Assembly: GCA_021904315.1 (NCBI GenBank)
Contig: CM038919.1
Location: 19,151,666 to 19,215,665, forward strand
DNA: 64,000 nt
Direction: 5' to 3'
DNA from: Sphagnum magellanicum
Taxonomy: Eukaryota; Streptophyta; Sphagnopsida; Sphagnales; Sphagnaceae
The translations under genes were made by a program, and so were the position numbers. The notes beneath the pieces were generated by a model. The model was not told the DNA's origin and searched no databases. It saw only the letters and a list, made by a program, of their open reading frames with translations. Each line of letters opens with the position of its first letter. The first letter of the stretch is position 1. Shown here piece after piece: positions 49,024-61,312 of the stretch.

Positions 49024-51579
49024 TTAACTCCTTGCACTGATTGGAGCACTGACCTCCTCAGTTACCCCCTCTTGAAGCTCTGAGATGAGCTTTTCAATCT
49101 CAGCAAACACTTCTGCTTTAGGTCGGTTACCATCCACCTGCCCAGAACAACAACACAGTTGATTGTCTGTATGCACAGCTTTGCAATAAATAGAAGAGAA
49201 TGATTTGTAAAAAACCTCCACCTGAACAGTAACCACATGCAAGGAAAGACAGATTTTGATAAGACAAACTCACATGCTTGATAACATCCTTGTAAGATTC
49301 AATCACTGCTGCAACATTTGCTCTGTGAGTCTGCAGCCGCAATTTCACCTGTTGAGGTTCATGAGACAAGATCAGAAGATGTGCGAGTCCCCATAAAAGT
49401 GGTGACATGAGCCCACAGTTTTAGGTTAAAAGTCAGATGCAGTTCAGAAAAGACATCACAAAGTGGACTGGGTTGTGGTTTGTGATGTCAGCACTAGAAT
49501 GAGACTTTAATTATGATATTTCATTTCCCAGAAACCCTGCTGCCATGTCCAGCAATAGTCCATGTCGCAGATTCTATTTGTGTCAGAATCTGTGAGCACT
49601 TCTTTCTTTTTAATGTGGTCAATGGAACTTCATATTCTGCAACTGACCTTTTCTTCTGTGTCATCAAGGCGCTGAGTGAGTCGCGCTGCAATCTCAGGAG
49701 TCTCTGGAGGAGCATACGTAAGGTGGTAAATTTTCCCAGTGACAGGATCATACCTCCGTCCAACTGATCTTTGCACCAATATCTCATCTGGCACCTGATA
49801 GCAATATTACTGTCAATCAGCACATGCAAGACAAGACACAAGGAAATGAAACGCAAATGAACCACTGGGTCGGTGGCTAAGCATAGAAGCTCTTAATGTC
49901 CAGCAGACAATGTTGAGCTTCAGAATAGGAGATTACAACAAATCTTTTCTTAATCAGCAAGTTGTCTGCGACATGTTCATGAAACACTTATTCCAAATCT
50001 AGAAACTCACATCTAGAAGGATGAAAAGCTGGGGCCTGATGTCAAGAGCATCAAGTGCCATTGACTGTGACAAGCTTCGTGGATATCCATCCAACAGCCA
50101 CCCACCAGATTGATCAACTGCCTCCAGCAATTTGTTCTTCACCATCTGCAGCATTTACCAACAGCATCTCACAACAGACAGCACTACAAGTATTTAGATC
50201 CTGGATGTTGCAATACAGGAAATAATCTTAAAAAACTGAAGGCATTGTTCATTTTCTATGGCAGTCTTGGTGCTTGAAGTCCAAACAACAAATTTCCAGC
50301 AGCAGAACAAAACAATAGCCAGGATCTTCAGAGTATCACAAAGATGGTTCAGTTTGCAAAGATGAATAAAGGGAGGGAGACTGAAAATCAAAAGGCAATT
50401 GTGGCCATGACAACTTGATCCTAAATAAGAACAAAGACAGCTTGGGAACATACATACCGTAACGACTATCTCATTTGGAACAAGCATGCCTTTCTGCATG
50501 TATTCTTGAGCCTTCTTCCCATCATCAGTGCCTGTGGCTACCTCTGCTCGCAACAAGTCTCCAGCTGAAATATGTGTCAATCCATACTGTGTCATCATCA
50601 TGCACAGAGTGATGATTCAGCACAAATTCAGATTCTTGGCAAAGGGGTACAAGCATTTGAGAAGTGCATTAGGGTTTCAAAAACAAACACTTGCAGACAA
50701 GAATTTGAGAAACAATTATGTGAACTGACTCATTTTAAGACATTACTCCAACAATCAATCAAGTTTCAATTTAGGAATTCAGAGATACTTGCAGCACTTT
50801 CATCACAGAGGAAGGAATTGAGAAAAAACACCTTGGCTGTGATAAGCTCACATTGCGTCCCCTTTCCAGATGCAGGTGCTCCAGAAATCATGATCCTCAG
50901 TGTCTGCTTTCCTGCCAAGGCTTTCACATCGAACTGCACAATAATAATAGCCAGTTTCAAGAATGAAAAAAACCAATAGCAATTCCAACCTTCAGAGGCT
51001 TGACTTCAGCAGCACCTCAAACCGTAATACGCCCCTGTACTGCGCTACAACTGGTAAACACTATGGAATCGAATTTTAAAAAAACTCCGATTTAACGATT
51101 AGACACAAAAGAGAACCCTGGAATCGTCAACTTTTTGCATCCTCTACTTTGCAAAATGTGCACTTAGAAACAGAAATTCTTTCGGAAACAACACACTCGC
51201 CCTTTTTGTAGCAAGAATATACATGACGAGAAGTCACGAAAGAAGAAGACAGAAGGAAGAATGGCTTGCTTACTAGCGCCAGTGGAAGTCGTCTCTCCTT
51301 GCATCGCTGGGGAAAAAACAGGGGTAACCTTGTCGAGCCGCATAGAGAAGAAGAAGAAAACGATGACGACGACGACGACGACGAAGGAGAGCTGGAAAAG
51401 CCTTTGAAGAATTCCTCCTTCTTATTATTGCAGTTGAAATTCTCAGGAATAGAATCGCATTGCAAGCGTTGCGAATTCAGTGACACTAGAGATACCTGAG
51501 AAATCGCGACGGAGGATGGATGCGGCGGAAAAGCCACGGCGCCGTTGAGGAGGGAAACGCTCGCGCAGGTGGCCGCCAT
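49024..51579 (-). CDS. AMK2: Adenylate kinase, chloroplast type (AMK2-like)
   Basis: Interconverts ATP plus AMP with two ADP, probably in the plastid stroma. Seven exons join in phase to 335 residues with its stop at 49024: 51579-51274, 50933-50832, 50586-50458, 50145-50011, 49794-49648, 49348-49274, 49137-49024. Exon 1 (102 residues) is a Ser-rich transit-peptide-like extension with a run of about 18 serines and phenylalanines. The P-loop [10 protein letters not shown] is at about residues 120-129, followed by [10 protein letters not shown] with the AMP-binding site. [10 protein letters not shown] and the LID segment [13 protein letters not shown] (about 236-248, no zinc cysteines) follow, then RLDD. 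The last exon has the plant-type EGNR-like end ([15 protein letters not shown]). All introns are GT-AG. AMK5 is an alternative name for the same plastid clade. Confidence 0.94.
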
Positions 51580-52060
51580 CGCTCGCAGCACACTCTAAAC
51601 TCTCTCTCTCGCAGCAACGAAAAATGGCAAAGAAATTCAAAGAAAGTGCAAAAGAAAAACGATGGTTTACAAAGGGGCTCTGTTTTACACTGTTTTTTCT
51701 TTTCCCCCCTCTCCTTTTTGGGGAGGGTGCCCGGGGACCTGTTTTTGGGGGAGTAGGAAAAACGGCTGCCTACCTATTTGGACTCTTTGAAAAAGAAAAA
51801 CTTTTAAACGTACTTAAATAGGGGCAGTTTCAGCACATGTCTGCCAAATAATCAATAAAATTTTAAAGATCCCATTTCGGGCAAAATGGAATATTCTTGT
51901 GCCGTTCCAAAAGATTCTTTCCTTTTCCTTCCCAAAAAAGATTATTCCTTAAGAAATTATTTTTTTTGAAAATTTCAGCATTTCTAAATATAATGTAGTT
52001 TTTGTGAAAGGGTTGTATACCTCTGTTTTTTTAAAGGAATTTTTAAATATAGATTAAGTG
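51580..52060 (-). promoter_or_regulatory. Upstream region of the adenylate kinase gene
   Basis: A CT tract at 51599-51611 is a GA tract on the gene's sense strand, 20-30 bases before the ATG. A T/C-rich stretch follows at about 51690-51725. Beyond about 51830 the DNA becomes AT-rich and repeat-like. Confidence 0.45.
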
Positions 52061-52094
52061 GTGATCATACATAAGAAGATGTAGAAAAAAAACT

Positions 52095-52520
52095 CTATAA
52101 TCCCTTGAAAGATGTAGTCAAATCTGGCTATAGAAATGAGATATTAATTAGGAATTTTTAATCAATCTTCTATATCTATGGTTACACACTTGAAACCAAA
52201 TATAGAAATCTGGCAATTTTTATTAATTTTTCCCTCACTTTTGGCAATTGATACCCTTGAAAATTGTTTCATTTTCATATTTTTAAAATTAAAATTATTA
52301 TTTTTTGGCGAAATTTCGCCAGTAAAAGAAGGCTTTACTACTGTACCTACCTTGGGGAATTGTTATTATTACCATTATTATTATTTTCAATTTTGTGATG
52401 TAGCCGAATTGGTGGAGATCATCCATAACCTGCTTTAGCCAAATTTATCTATCAAAATATGAAAGAGAAAAAAACTTTAATATCCTCATTTTATTTTTCC
52501 TACCTACTAGAACCATGTAT
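52095..52520 (+). repeat. Palindrome-centred dispersed repeat, two copies
   Basis: One copy has agtcaaatctggctata (52112-52128). The other (52385-52520) reads ttttgtgatgtagccgaattggtg, gatcat, tttagccaaatttatct and, further on, ttcctacctactagaacc, in the same order as 62500-62640. GGCGAAATTTCGCC is present at 52307-52320. Confidence 0.68.
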
Positions 52521-55500
52521 AGACATTTGAAGGTTTTAAAATATTTTTCAAAAAAAAAAATTTGACAAAAAAAATTTCAAAAAATCATTGGATTGGCAAC
52601 AAATTTTTTACAATAATTGAAATTTCACACCAAAAAAAAAAACAGGGTGATCATCAAGTTTGCGTAGGTTTGGGAAAAAAATAAATTGTTGAAAAAAAAT
52701 CGTTATCAAAAGTCTCCATTGACTATTAGGTAGATGAACAAGTTTTTTACTAAGGAAACTCAAATTGGTCAAGAAGCATGAAAGTCTCATCCGTTCAATG
52801 GATGAGAACATGAAAGCTCCATTAGATGGGACCAAGTTTTCTCCCATTGGTTGAACATATGTAGGTATGTCCCATTGATTGAATGAATGAATAATGAATG
52901 AGAACATACGCATTTCCAGTGTTGAATGTATGAGCAAGTAACATATACCCCTATAACCAAACCCTTATGGGTTTTTAAATGAAGCCACAAAATATCCCTA
53001 AATTACAAGGGACTAGTCAGTTTAAGGGACAATTATTCTGGAGAGGTAAATAAATTTGTCAATCAAATAGCTCTTTTTATTAAGAGGCTAATATTTTATT
53101 TTTATTTTTTCCCGAAAAGAAGAAATTGAACCCCATAGAGATTGAATTGGAGTTTGTGATTGAAGAATAAATCAAAATTAATATCATGTGTTTAAAACTT
53201 AAATTAGTGATAGGGGGTAATCAACTTTTGAACATACCCGCTAGTACTAATATTGAATTTTCAAAAAAAATCTTACTACCTTGGTTAGGTTTTTCTTGTG
53301 GTGAATTTTTGCCACTTGTGGGAAAAAAAAATTTTGAAGTGTTTTCAAAAAAAAATTGGTTTTTTGGGTGTAAATTTGACTAATTTGGTTTATAAACTGA
53401 ACAAATTGCCAAAGTTTGGAAACCACAAAATTTAAGGGAAAAAAAGCCTTGGGCTGATATTAGTATATTGGTTTTTAAATTTTACTTTGATATCACTTGG
53501 AAGTTGGTTCTAGTATTGGATTTTTTAGATTTCCAAACTAGCCTAGTTCCGGTATTAGGGCTGGTCCAAGGCTTACTTTTGCAACTTGAATGAGGCAAGA
53601 ATATATTTAGTATTGAGATTGGTAGGTGAGGTTTCAAAAAAAAAAAAAAAAAAAAGAGTTTCCCAAGATTTTTGTGCCCTACCTACCTACCTTTGTACCT
53701 CATGTTCTTCTACTTACCTCCCTCTTTTTTGTACCTACCTATCACTTTTTTTAATCCTCCAATCTTCCCCCCATCTCTCTCTCCCACACCACATTTTGAT
53801 TTTGTCCATTGTTTTGGGTCTAGGATTGATGCAAATATTGCACATCATTTGAAGCCATCACAAAAGAGCTTAGGAGATCCCTTCATCACCAAAGCTCCAC
53901 TTGCATCACCACCTCCTTTGTTTCAGGTGAGTCCCTCACTTACAACACATTGTCATGTTAGGGTTTTGGTTCATTTTCCTACTTCTTGTGTTTTTTATCA
54001 TCTTATTATACAACACTCTTTTCTACAAAACCTCAAACACTTTTAAAGCTTCCCCTTTTCTTTTGTTTTTGATGACCATAGAAATGCCAAAGGAGCTCAC
54101 TCCCAACATTGTCAAACTCCACCAATAATTTTTTTTTTCTTTCTTCAAGTGTCTTCTTCTTGCTCACCCCTTTGTTTTTTATTATTACGTTATTGTTGTT
54201 GTTAAGGTGGTGACAAGATCCAAGGTTGTGACCATCCTCCTTGTTGTCTTGGTTTGCAAGGGTCAAGGTGAACTCTAAGGAATTCATCAACATCCTTCTA
54301 TTTTTGTTTTGTTTTTTTGGCAATTGCAACCTAGTTGTCTTCTTGGTTTGTGAGGGTGGGAGCAAACTTTAGAAACCTCATTGTCTCCCCCTTTGTTTCT
54401 TTGATTTTTTAAAAATTATTTTTATAAGAGCAATAATGAGCTTGGAGTTGATCGTCTACCCCTTTTTTTTCTTATTCTTGTTGTGGAGATGATAAAGCTC
54501 ATCATCAACATTGTTCTTCATGTATGAGCACAAGGATGAATGTTGATTGCAAGTTAAGGTGACTAATTTTTATATGAATAAAACATTTCAAATAATTCAT
54601 ATTTTAACACAAAAATTAAACAATAAATTAAAAACCCAGTGCTAAGTGAAGATTATGTGAAATAAAATAATAAGAGTTAATGAGGATTGAGGTTTTAATA
54701 ATACTTCATATTGGAATATTTCATATAATATGTTTAAAATAATGATTAACAAGTCAACTTTTTTTTTTATAAAAGTTTTATGACTCAAAAAGATGTTACA
54801 TTATATTGAATATGAAGACATGTATTAAAACATTCCCATTAAAATGTTGTTTTTAAACCATTTCAAGATTTTTTTGTAAAATTAAAAAATGAAAATGAAT
54901 TGTTACATTGTTTTAAAATTTGTTTTGAGTACTCCATATTCATTAAATTCATTTCAAATAATTTTACATGTTTCCAAAATATATGAACATATTGTGGTAC
55001 AAGTTCATTAAAAAATTTCAACATTAACTTAAGTGACCATTTACTACAATAGAAATGAAATAGTGGTTACATTTCAAAGTATTTCCATTTATCCTATTTT
55101 TACCCTATTATGGTTAATGAATTAAAATAATCCATATGAAGATAAGACCAAATATACAATTCTTTGATATACATGTTTTAAAAATTAAGAATTCACCAAA
55201 AAATAATTATGATATTAATTTCTCAAAATATGACCCATTTTAAATTATTCAAATGTCCATAACTTTTTTTTAAAAGGCTTTTTTAACAAAAAATTTACAT
55301 TTATGTTCCTTTTGTTATAATATGTGTATGTTAAATCCTAATAAAAATATCCAAAATAATAATCATACAAAAAAATCATGTATATAAAAACATGCATAAA
55401 AACATTGTTCACATTTTTCATTTTCAAAAGTTCATAACTATAAAATTGGTTTACATATTTTATAATTTTAAAAAGTAAATATCTTTTTATTGATATCAAA

Positions 55501-56180
55501 ATTTTTAATATAGTTACAATTTTAATATATTTTTAATTTTATGATATATTAATAACATGTAAATGCATAACACTTTGCAAAAGAATTGCATTGTGACACA
55601 CACACACCAAAAAAAATAAAATCACTTTATTTTCTAATCACATTGAATTCAATAGAATTTGCCTTTAGCCATTTTTGCTTTGTTTTATTTTGTTGTGAAA
55701 AGTTGACATCCTCACAACTTGTTTTTTTTTTTTTTTTAAACAAAAAAAAAATTGTGAGAAGCTTGATTCCTTGCAACAAGGTTTGTTTTAAAATAAATTA
55801 AAACAAATAAATGTTGTGAAGTTTCAATTTTTGGCAAGTTTTGATTTTAATTCTTTGATCGATGATTGAATACTCTGAGTGCCTACTTTAAATTTATCAA
55901 AAAGAAACCAAATCGGAATCAAAACCAGATGCAAATTGGAACTAGGAACTATCTTTTGCATCGAATTCAACCCACAAGTATAATTGGTCCTGAAACCCAT
56001 ATTAATGTAGTCTTGGTCTTCATTTTTTTAATGTTTAAATTATTTTATTGGGGCTAAACATGTTGTTAGTTTGAATTATTTTTTCAGGTATATTTTTTTA
56101 ATAATAAAAAATTTAGGGTGGGATGAAGTAGTGCAAGGGGGTTGGCATTAAGCATGTAAGTGTTATTTTCAGAACATTTA
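52521..56180. other. AT-rich intergenic DNA
   Basis: No gene was found. It contains an A tract at 53637-53655, CTAC/TACC-type repeats at 53680-53745, a T tract at 55721-55738 and long AT-rich runs from 54400 to 55600. The small open frames are low-complexity. Confidence 0.55.
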
Positions 56181-56192
56181 TCCAGTTGTTTT

Positions 56193-56218
56193 GGGGGGGG
56201 GGGGGGGGGGGGGGGGGG
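56193..56218 (+). repeat. Homopolymer run of 26 G
   Basis: An uninterrupted G tract in AT-rich surroundings. Its true length is uncertain because such runs are hard to sequence. Confidence 0.9.
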
Positions 56219-56283
56219 TGTACAGTAGGTCACTTTTTATTAGTTGTAGAAAGATTATAACTGAATTTTTTTAGTTTTGGGCT

Positions 56284-56360
56284 ATGTCAAGGTGGCCAGA
56301 GTGAACCAATAGCCACCAATGCACCAGTTGGCTGTTCTGTCCACTAGATGGGTTGCATTT
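56284..56360 (+). repeat. Dispersed short repeat, SINE-like candidate
   Basis: The segment gagtgaaccaatagccacca with atgcaccagtt matches the reverse complement of 61268-61312 at most positions. Confidence 0.5.
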
Positions 56361-56489
56361 TTTCATTCAGCATCAGATGGGGTTCATCATAGTCCATTTC
56401 TTTTTGTTATTTACCACTATATTTTTTCTCTTTTTGGTTTGTTCTTTGTTGTTTTTTCCTGGCCTTGACTTCACATAGAGTTACCCTAT

Positions 56490-57180
56490 TCACCTTCCTA
56501 CCCTCATAAATATTGTACCAACCTTGGTACCTTACTAATTATCCTTTACTAACATAACTACCTTAATAACTAGTTATCCTATTGACCTAACTACTATACT
56601 AATTACCTACCTTACTAACCCAATTACCATGTTAACTACATACCCTATTGATTTAATCATTGTACTAACTACCTATCGTACTGACATAGCTACATTACTA
56701 TTTAACAACCCTATATACACAACCACCCTATTGACATAAATATTCTACAAACCTAGTCATCTTGATAAAGTAACTTCTTTCCTACATACTAATTTGCCTA
56801 TCTACTTAGCTACCTTGCTAATGTAACTTTCCTCTTACGTACTAATTTGACTGTCTACCTGGCTACCTTGCTAGTGTAACTTTCCTCCTACTTATTAACT
56901 TGCTTACCTACATGCCTACCTATTTTAGTAACCTATCTACCTTGTTCCTTGAACTTCCTTTTTACTTACTAACTTGCCTATTAACCCAACTACCTACCTA
57001 TATGCCTACTTACCTACCTACTTTAATAACCTATCTACTTTACTCCTTGAACTTCCTTTCTACTTATTAACTTGCTTATTAATCCAACTACCTACTTATA
57101 TACCTACTTACCTGCCTATGCACCCACCTTCCTACCTACCTATGTTTTTTACATAACCAAATATCTAACTAATTACCTAC
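56490..57180 (+). repeat. Degenerate CTAC/TTAC-type simple repeats
   Basis: An extended pyrimidine-biased region built from drifted units such as ttactaacctaactacc, becoming clean (CTAC)n runs at 56985-57020 and 57100-57140. The two stretches 56880-56960 and 56965-57065 also look like duplicates of each other. Confidence 0.75.
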
Positions 57181-59590
57181 TCACTTTTCCCACCCCTAGC
57201 CCCCCACCTATCAATTTATTAAGGTTCGTTTTCGTTCATAGATGATGAACATAGGTCCCCATATGTAGGTATTACAAACAATTTATAATGGAAACAATGC
57301 CATAATTGTAGCCATTTGGTTTAGTTAATTCATATTTTATTAAATTTTGTTTACCTAATGTATTTATGGAATGGACTTTTACAATACATCTTTTTATGTA
57401 ATTATTATAAGTATGTATTATTGAATTATGGTTTAGGTTTAAGGTTGGGACATATAAATTAGGTCACAAGTTTTTCACAATCTATAGTAATTAACCTAAA
57501 CTAGGTTAAATTTTAGGGTTTAGACATATGTGAAATATTATAATTTCATTCTGTATCTTTTTCAAAGAGAGTGGAAAAAATTAGTTTGGAGAGATCACAC
57601 AAAGGTAAGAGACATATTTTTTCTTTTGGTTTTTTACAAAATTTATTTGATTGTTTTTTAAGATTAAGGTTTTTTCAATTAATAAATCTTTGTAGTTTAA
57701 AAGCTTTAAATTTTGATTAAATTTTTTTTTTTATGATTTTTAATTTTTTTTTGTTTTGCATAATACAATTTGTATAATTTTTTGGGTTTAGGGCATATAT
57801 CACTAGGACTTTTTTTGTTAGGGTTTGTACAGTTAAGGTTGTAATAAGGCTTATGGAAAAATATCATTTGGATTTTTACGGTTATGTTTTATATTTAATG
57901 TTTAAAAATTTGGTTCATATATACTAAGGCTTAAGGTTTATACTTTAAATTTTATTCATTATATTAGTTTTTTATTTTATCACTTGTCTATAATAATTAA
58001 AATAAATTTAAGGTGCATTTTGGACAAAATTTTTAGGGTTTAAATATATGTAAAACAATGCAATGTCATTTTACATATTTTTTAAAGAAAGTGAAAAATC
58101 TTAACTTGGAAATATTACCAAATGGTAATATATATATATATTTGCATTTCTCTAAATGCAATACCCATATTCAAGTTCATTTCGATACAACTCTTAGGTG
58201 ATTTAGGTAACCTAAGGTGTAGACCCAACCCTAAATGTAATACTCACATACAGGGCCATTTCAAAATAACCAATATGTAATTTGGGTGGCCTTTCAATGA
58301 AAACCAAAATCTATATATAATACTTGCATGCAAGTTCATTTTGAAATAATCCATAGGTGAATAATCAACCTTGAATGTAATACCCACATGTAAGGTCACT
58401 TCAAAATAAATGGTTTGGGTACCCAAAATATGTCTCTTTATATACTTAAATTAATTTTATGACATTTAATTATCATGAATAATTATTGTAAAATAACGAT
58501 TTGAATAACTTATCAACATAAAAAATCTAATTAAGATAATAAATTAAATATCAAATTATTGATTTGATTTTTAGATCTAAATTTTAATTATCTGAATAAT
58601 TAAAGTTCAACCAAATAATCAGTTAATTAATATTAAGAAATAAATGATTATTTAAATATGATAATCAATCATTTACATTATCTATAATAATTTTTTAATA
58701 ATTTTTTAATTATGACGTTATTTGTTGATATTTAGACTAATTATTTTATCATATGAATCTCATAAATTTTATAATGGAAACTTATATGCAAGTATGGCAA
58801 AATATGTTAAAAATTAGCAACTATTTATGGACCTATTTGTGGATATTATAATGGATGTTAAAAAAATCAACTATTAGACCTATGTGCGAGTAACAATGAA
58901 TGTAGAAAAATTAGCAACTATTTACAAAAACTATTGCAAGTAATGTAATGAATGTAAAAAAACTAGCAACTATTTATGAGACCTATATGTGGATATTGCA
59001 TATTTGAAATGGCCTTGTGGAAATTATAATAGAAAGGATGTAGGTATTGCACAATGTTCATTTTGATATTTGTAAACCTTAGAAAAATTAATGTTACATA
59101 TTCATATTAACCTATTTAAGTTTTGATTTTTACATCTAAAATATTAAGAAAATTATGAATATATATATATAACCATATAGCCATCGAACAAATGTGACTA
59201 AAGGAAAATATTATATTGATAAAAGATGTACAAATATGGGTGGATCAAAAAATGTTAAAAAACACAATGAATAAAAAGGTTCTCTATAATATATCAAAGG
59301 ACCAAAGTTAAAAAATTGGGTCGTCTAAAAAATGAAAAGATTGAAAAAACTTAGCTGATTATATAAAATGAAAACCATAAACCATATCATTATTTACAAT
59401 TTTGTGTTTAGTTCGGTAAGAAGCTGTTACATTTGTAACCTTTGCTACATGACGAATAGTGTATAGATGGCTGTGTTTCATCTTAACCTGAATTGCATTT
59501 GCAAGAAACTCTTCTTTTGTTGTGCCCCGAACTTTATAAACACCCAAAAACCACCAAATTAAACTTTAACACCGCCAAAGAAGAAAGCGA
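57181..59590 (+). repeat. AT-rich region with several tandem and direct repeats
   Basis: 57480-57610 and 57985-58130 are direct repeats (agggtttagacatatgtgaaa against agggtttaaatatatgtaaaa, followed by similar text). At 58150-58420 four units of about 70-80 bases carry aatgtaatacccacatacaa and gttcatttcaaaataa. At 58780-59020 about three units carry aaaattagcaactatttatg and acctatatgtggatatt. No gene was found. Confidence 0.75.
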
Positions 59591-59880
59591 TGACAATGAG
59601 TTGCCATTGCCTTCTTCATTGGAACACCACCACAGAAGAAAACGATGACACGTTGTTGCGCCATCGTTTTTTTCTCAGACATAAAAAAGAAAGCCACAAT
59701 GTCGTTTTTTTTTTTTTTTTCAAACACAAAGAAGAAGGCAATGGCAACAAATTACCATCACCTTCTTTGTTGTAATAGCACCACAGAAAAAAAACGACGA
59801 CAAATTGCCATTGTCTTCTTCTTTTGTGCAACACCACCATAGAAGAAGATGACGACACGTTGTCGTTGTTTTCTTCTTCT
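59590..59880 (+). repeat. Tandem repeat of about 60-base units
   Basis: About five drifted units contain caccaccacagaagaaaacgatgacaa with (g)ttgtcgttgt and cttcttctttg. Open frames on both strands here come from the repeat and are not genes. Confidence 0.7.
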
Positions 59881-59934
59881 TAAACAAAAAAAAGACAAAA
59901 CACACAAGAAAACAACAAAAAAAAAAACCAAGAG

Positions 59935-60960
59935 AAGGGAAGGAGCTTACCTTCAAGCTCTCATTCTGCCCTTTCACTTTTGGCTCTCGCTTTTGCTTTC
60001 CTGTTTTTGCACTTCTATTTCAAGTGTTTTTTCCTAGCATCTTCTTTTTTTCAAGTAGAAGATAAAAAAAACACAAAGGAAAAAAACTATAGAGAAGAAA
60101 AAAATATGCAGAGAAGGGAGGGAACTTACCTTTAAGTTTTTGTTTTGCCCTCTCACTTTTGGTTCCTATTTCTGGCCTTCTGCTTTTGCATTTTCGTTTC
60201 AAGTGTTTTCTCCTGACATTTTTTTTTTTTCAAGCATAAGAAAAGAAAAGAAAACACAAAGAAAAAAAAATCATAGAAAAAAAAAAATGTAGAAAAGGGA
60301 AGGATCTTACCTTCAAGCTCTCGTTCTGCCCTCTCACTTTTGGCTCCCGCACCCGTCGTCTCACTTTTGCACTTCCATTTCAAGTGCTTTGTTGTGAAAT
60401 CTTCTTCTTTTCAAGAAGAAAAGAAAAAAACACAAAGAAAAAAAAAACCATAGAGAAGAAAAAAAATGCAAAGAAGAAAAGGAGTTTACTTTCAAGCTCC
60501 CCCTCTGCCCTCTCATTTTTGGCTCCTGCTTTTGTTTTCCTGCTTTTGCCCTTTCGTTTCAAATGCTTTCTTTTGGCATCTTCTTCTTCTCAAACATAAT
60601 TAAAAAAAACACAAAGAAAAAAAAAACCATAGAGAAGAAAAAAAAATGTAGAGAAGGGGGGGAACTTAGCTCTCTCAAAGAAAAGAAAAGAAAAGAAAAC
60701 ACAAAGAAAAAAAAACCCATAGAAAAGAAAAAAAATATAAAGAAGGGGTGGAACTTACCTCTCTCAAACAAAAGAAAAGAAAAGAAAAACAAAAAGAAAA
60801 AGAAAACCATAGAGAAGAAAAAAAAATGCAAATAAGGGGGGGAACTTACCTCTTTCAAAGAAAAGAAAAGAAAAGAAAAACAAAAAGAAAAAAAAAAACC
60901 ATAGAAAAGAAAAAAAAATGTAGAGAAAAGAGGGAGCTTACCTTTCTTCTCTCGCTTCTG
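59935..60960 (-). repeat. Higher-order tandem array: 180-base units, then 90-base units
   Basis: A conserved phrase (gaacttacct and variants) recurs near 59945, 60124, 60305, 60485, 60662, 60750, 60841 and 60936. The first intervals are close to 180 bases and the later ones close to 90. The 180-base units also contain gctctcgttctgccctctcac, ttttgcttttgc and aaacacaaagaaaaaaaaacc; the 90-base units have lost the middle part. On the minus strand the phrase reads AGGTAAG in most units. Open frames here are by-products of the array. Confidence 0.9.
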
Positions 60961-61261
60961 CAGTTGGGATGAATCACTCCTCTTGCTTTCTCTTCTCCAC
61001 ATTCCTTCAACATTGAGCTATTCACCTTCCTCGAGCCTTGTGTCTACATCTCCTTAAAGCTTTGTGCTACTCAAGCTCGAGAGCTTTCTTGAGCTTTGGA
61101 GATGGAATGAGTGAGAAATGAAGTGAAGGATGTAGGAGGGGGGAGGGAAGTAGGTAGGAGGAAAAAAATTTGGGGGCAGAAAAGGGAATTGAAAAATCCC
61201 TGGGCAAGGGAAGAGGATGTGTTTTTGGTTCATCCCGAAACGACTTGAATGACCTCATCTT

Positions 61262-61312
61262 GAACTGGTGCATTGGTGGCTGCTGGTTCACTCCAGCCTG
61301 TCAAGGTAGGTA
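61262..61312 (-). repeat. Inverted copy of the dispersed short repeat at 56284
   Basis: The sequence aactggtgcattggtggctg followed by ctggttcactccagcc is the near-exact reverse complement of 56290-56330. Confidence 0.6.

Noticed and set aside
51266..51499. Acidic plus-strand open frame with a run of Asp codons
   Set aside because: It is the complement of the Ser-rich transit peptide exon of the adenylate kinase gene.
57470..57850. tttaggg words resembling the plant telomere repeat
   Set aside because: Only isolated single words in AT-rich DNA, never a tandem array.
60559..61002. 147-codon Phe-rich open frame that resembles a membrane protein
   Set aside because: It is the complement of A-rich tandem units; hydrophobicity comes from T runs, and no start or domain fits.
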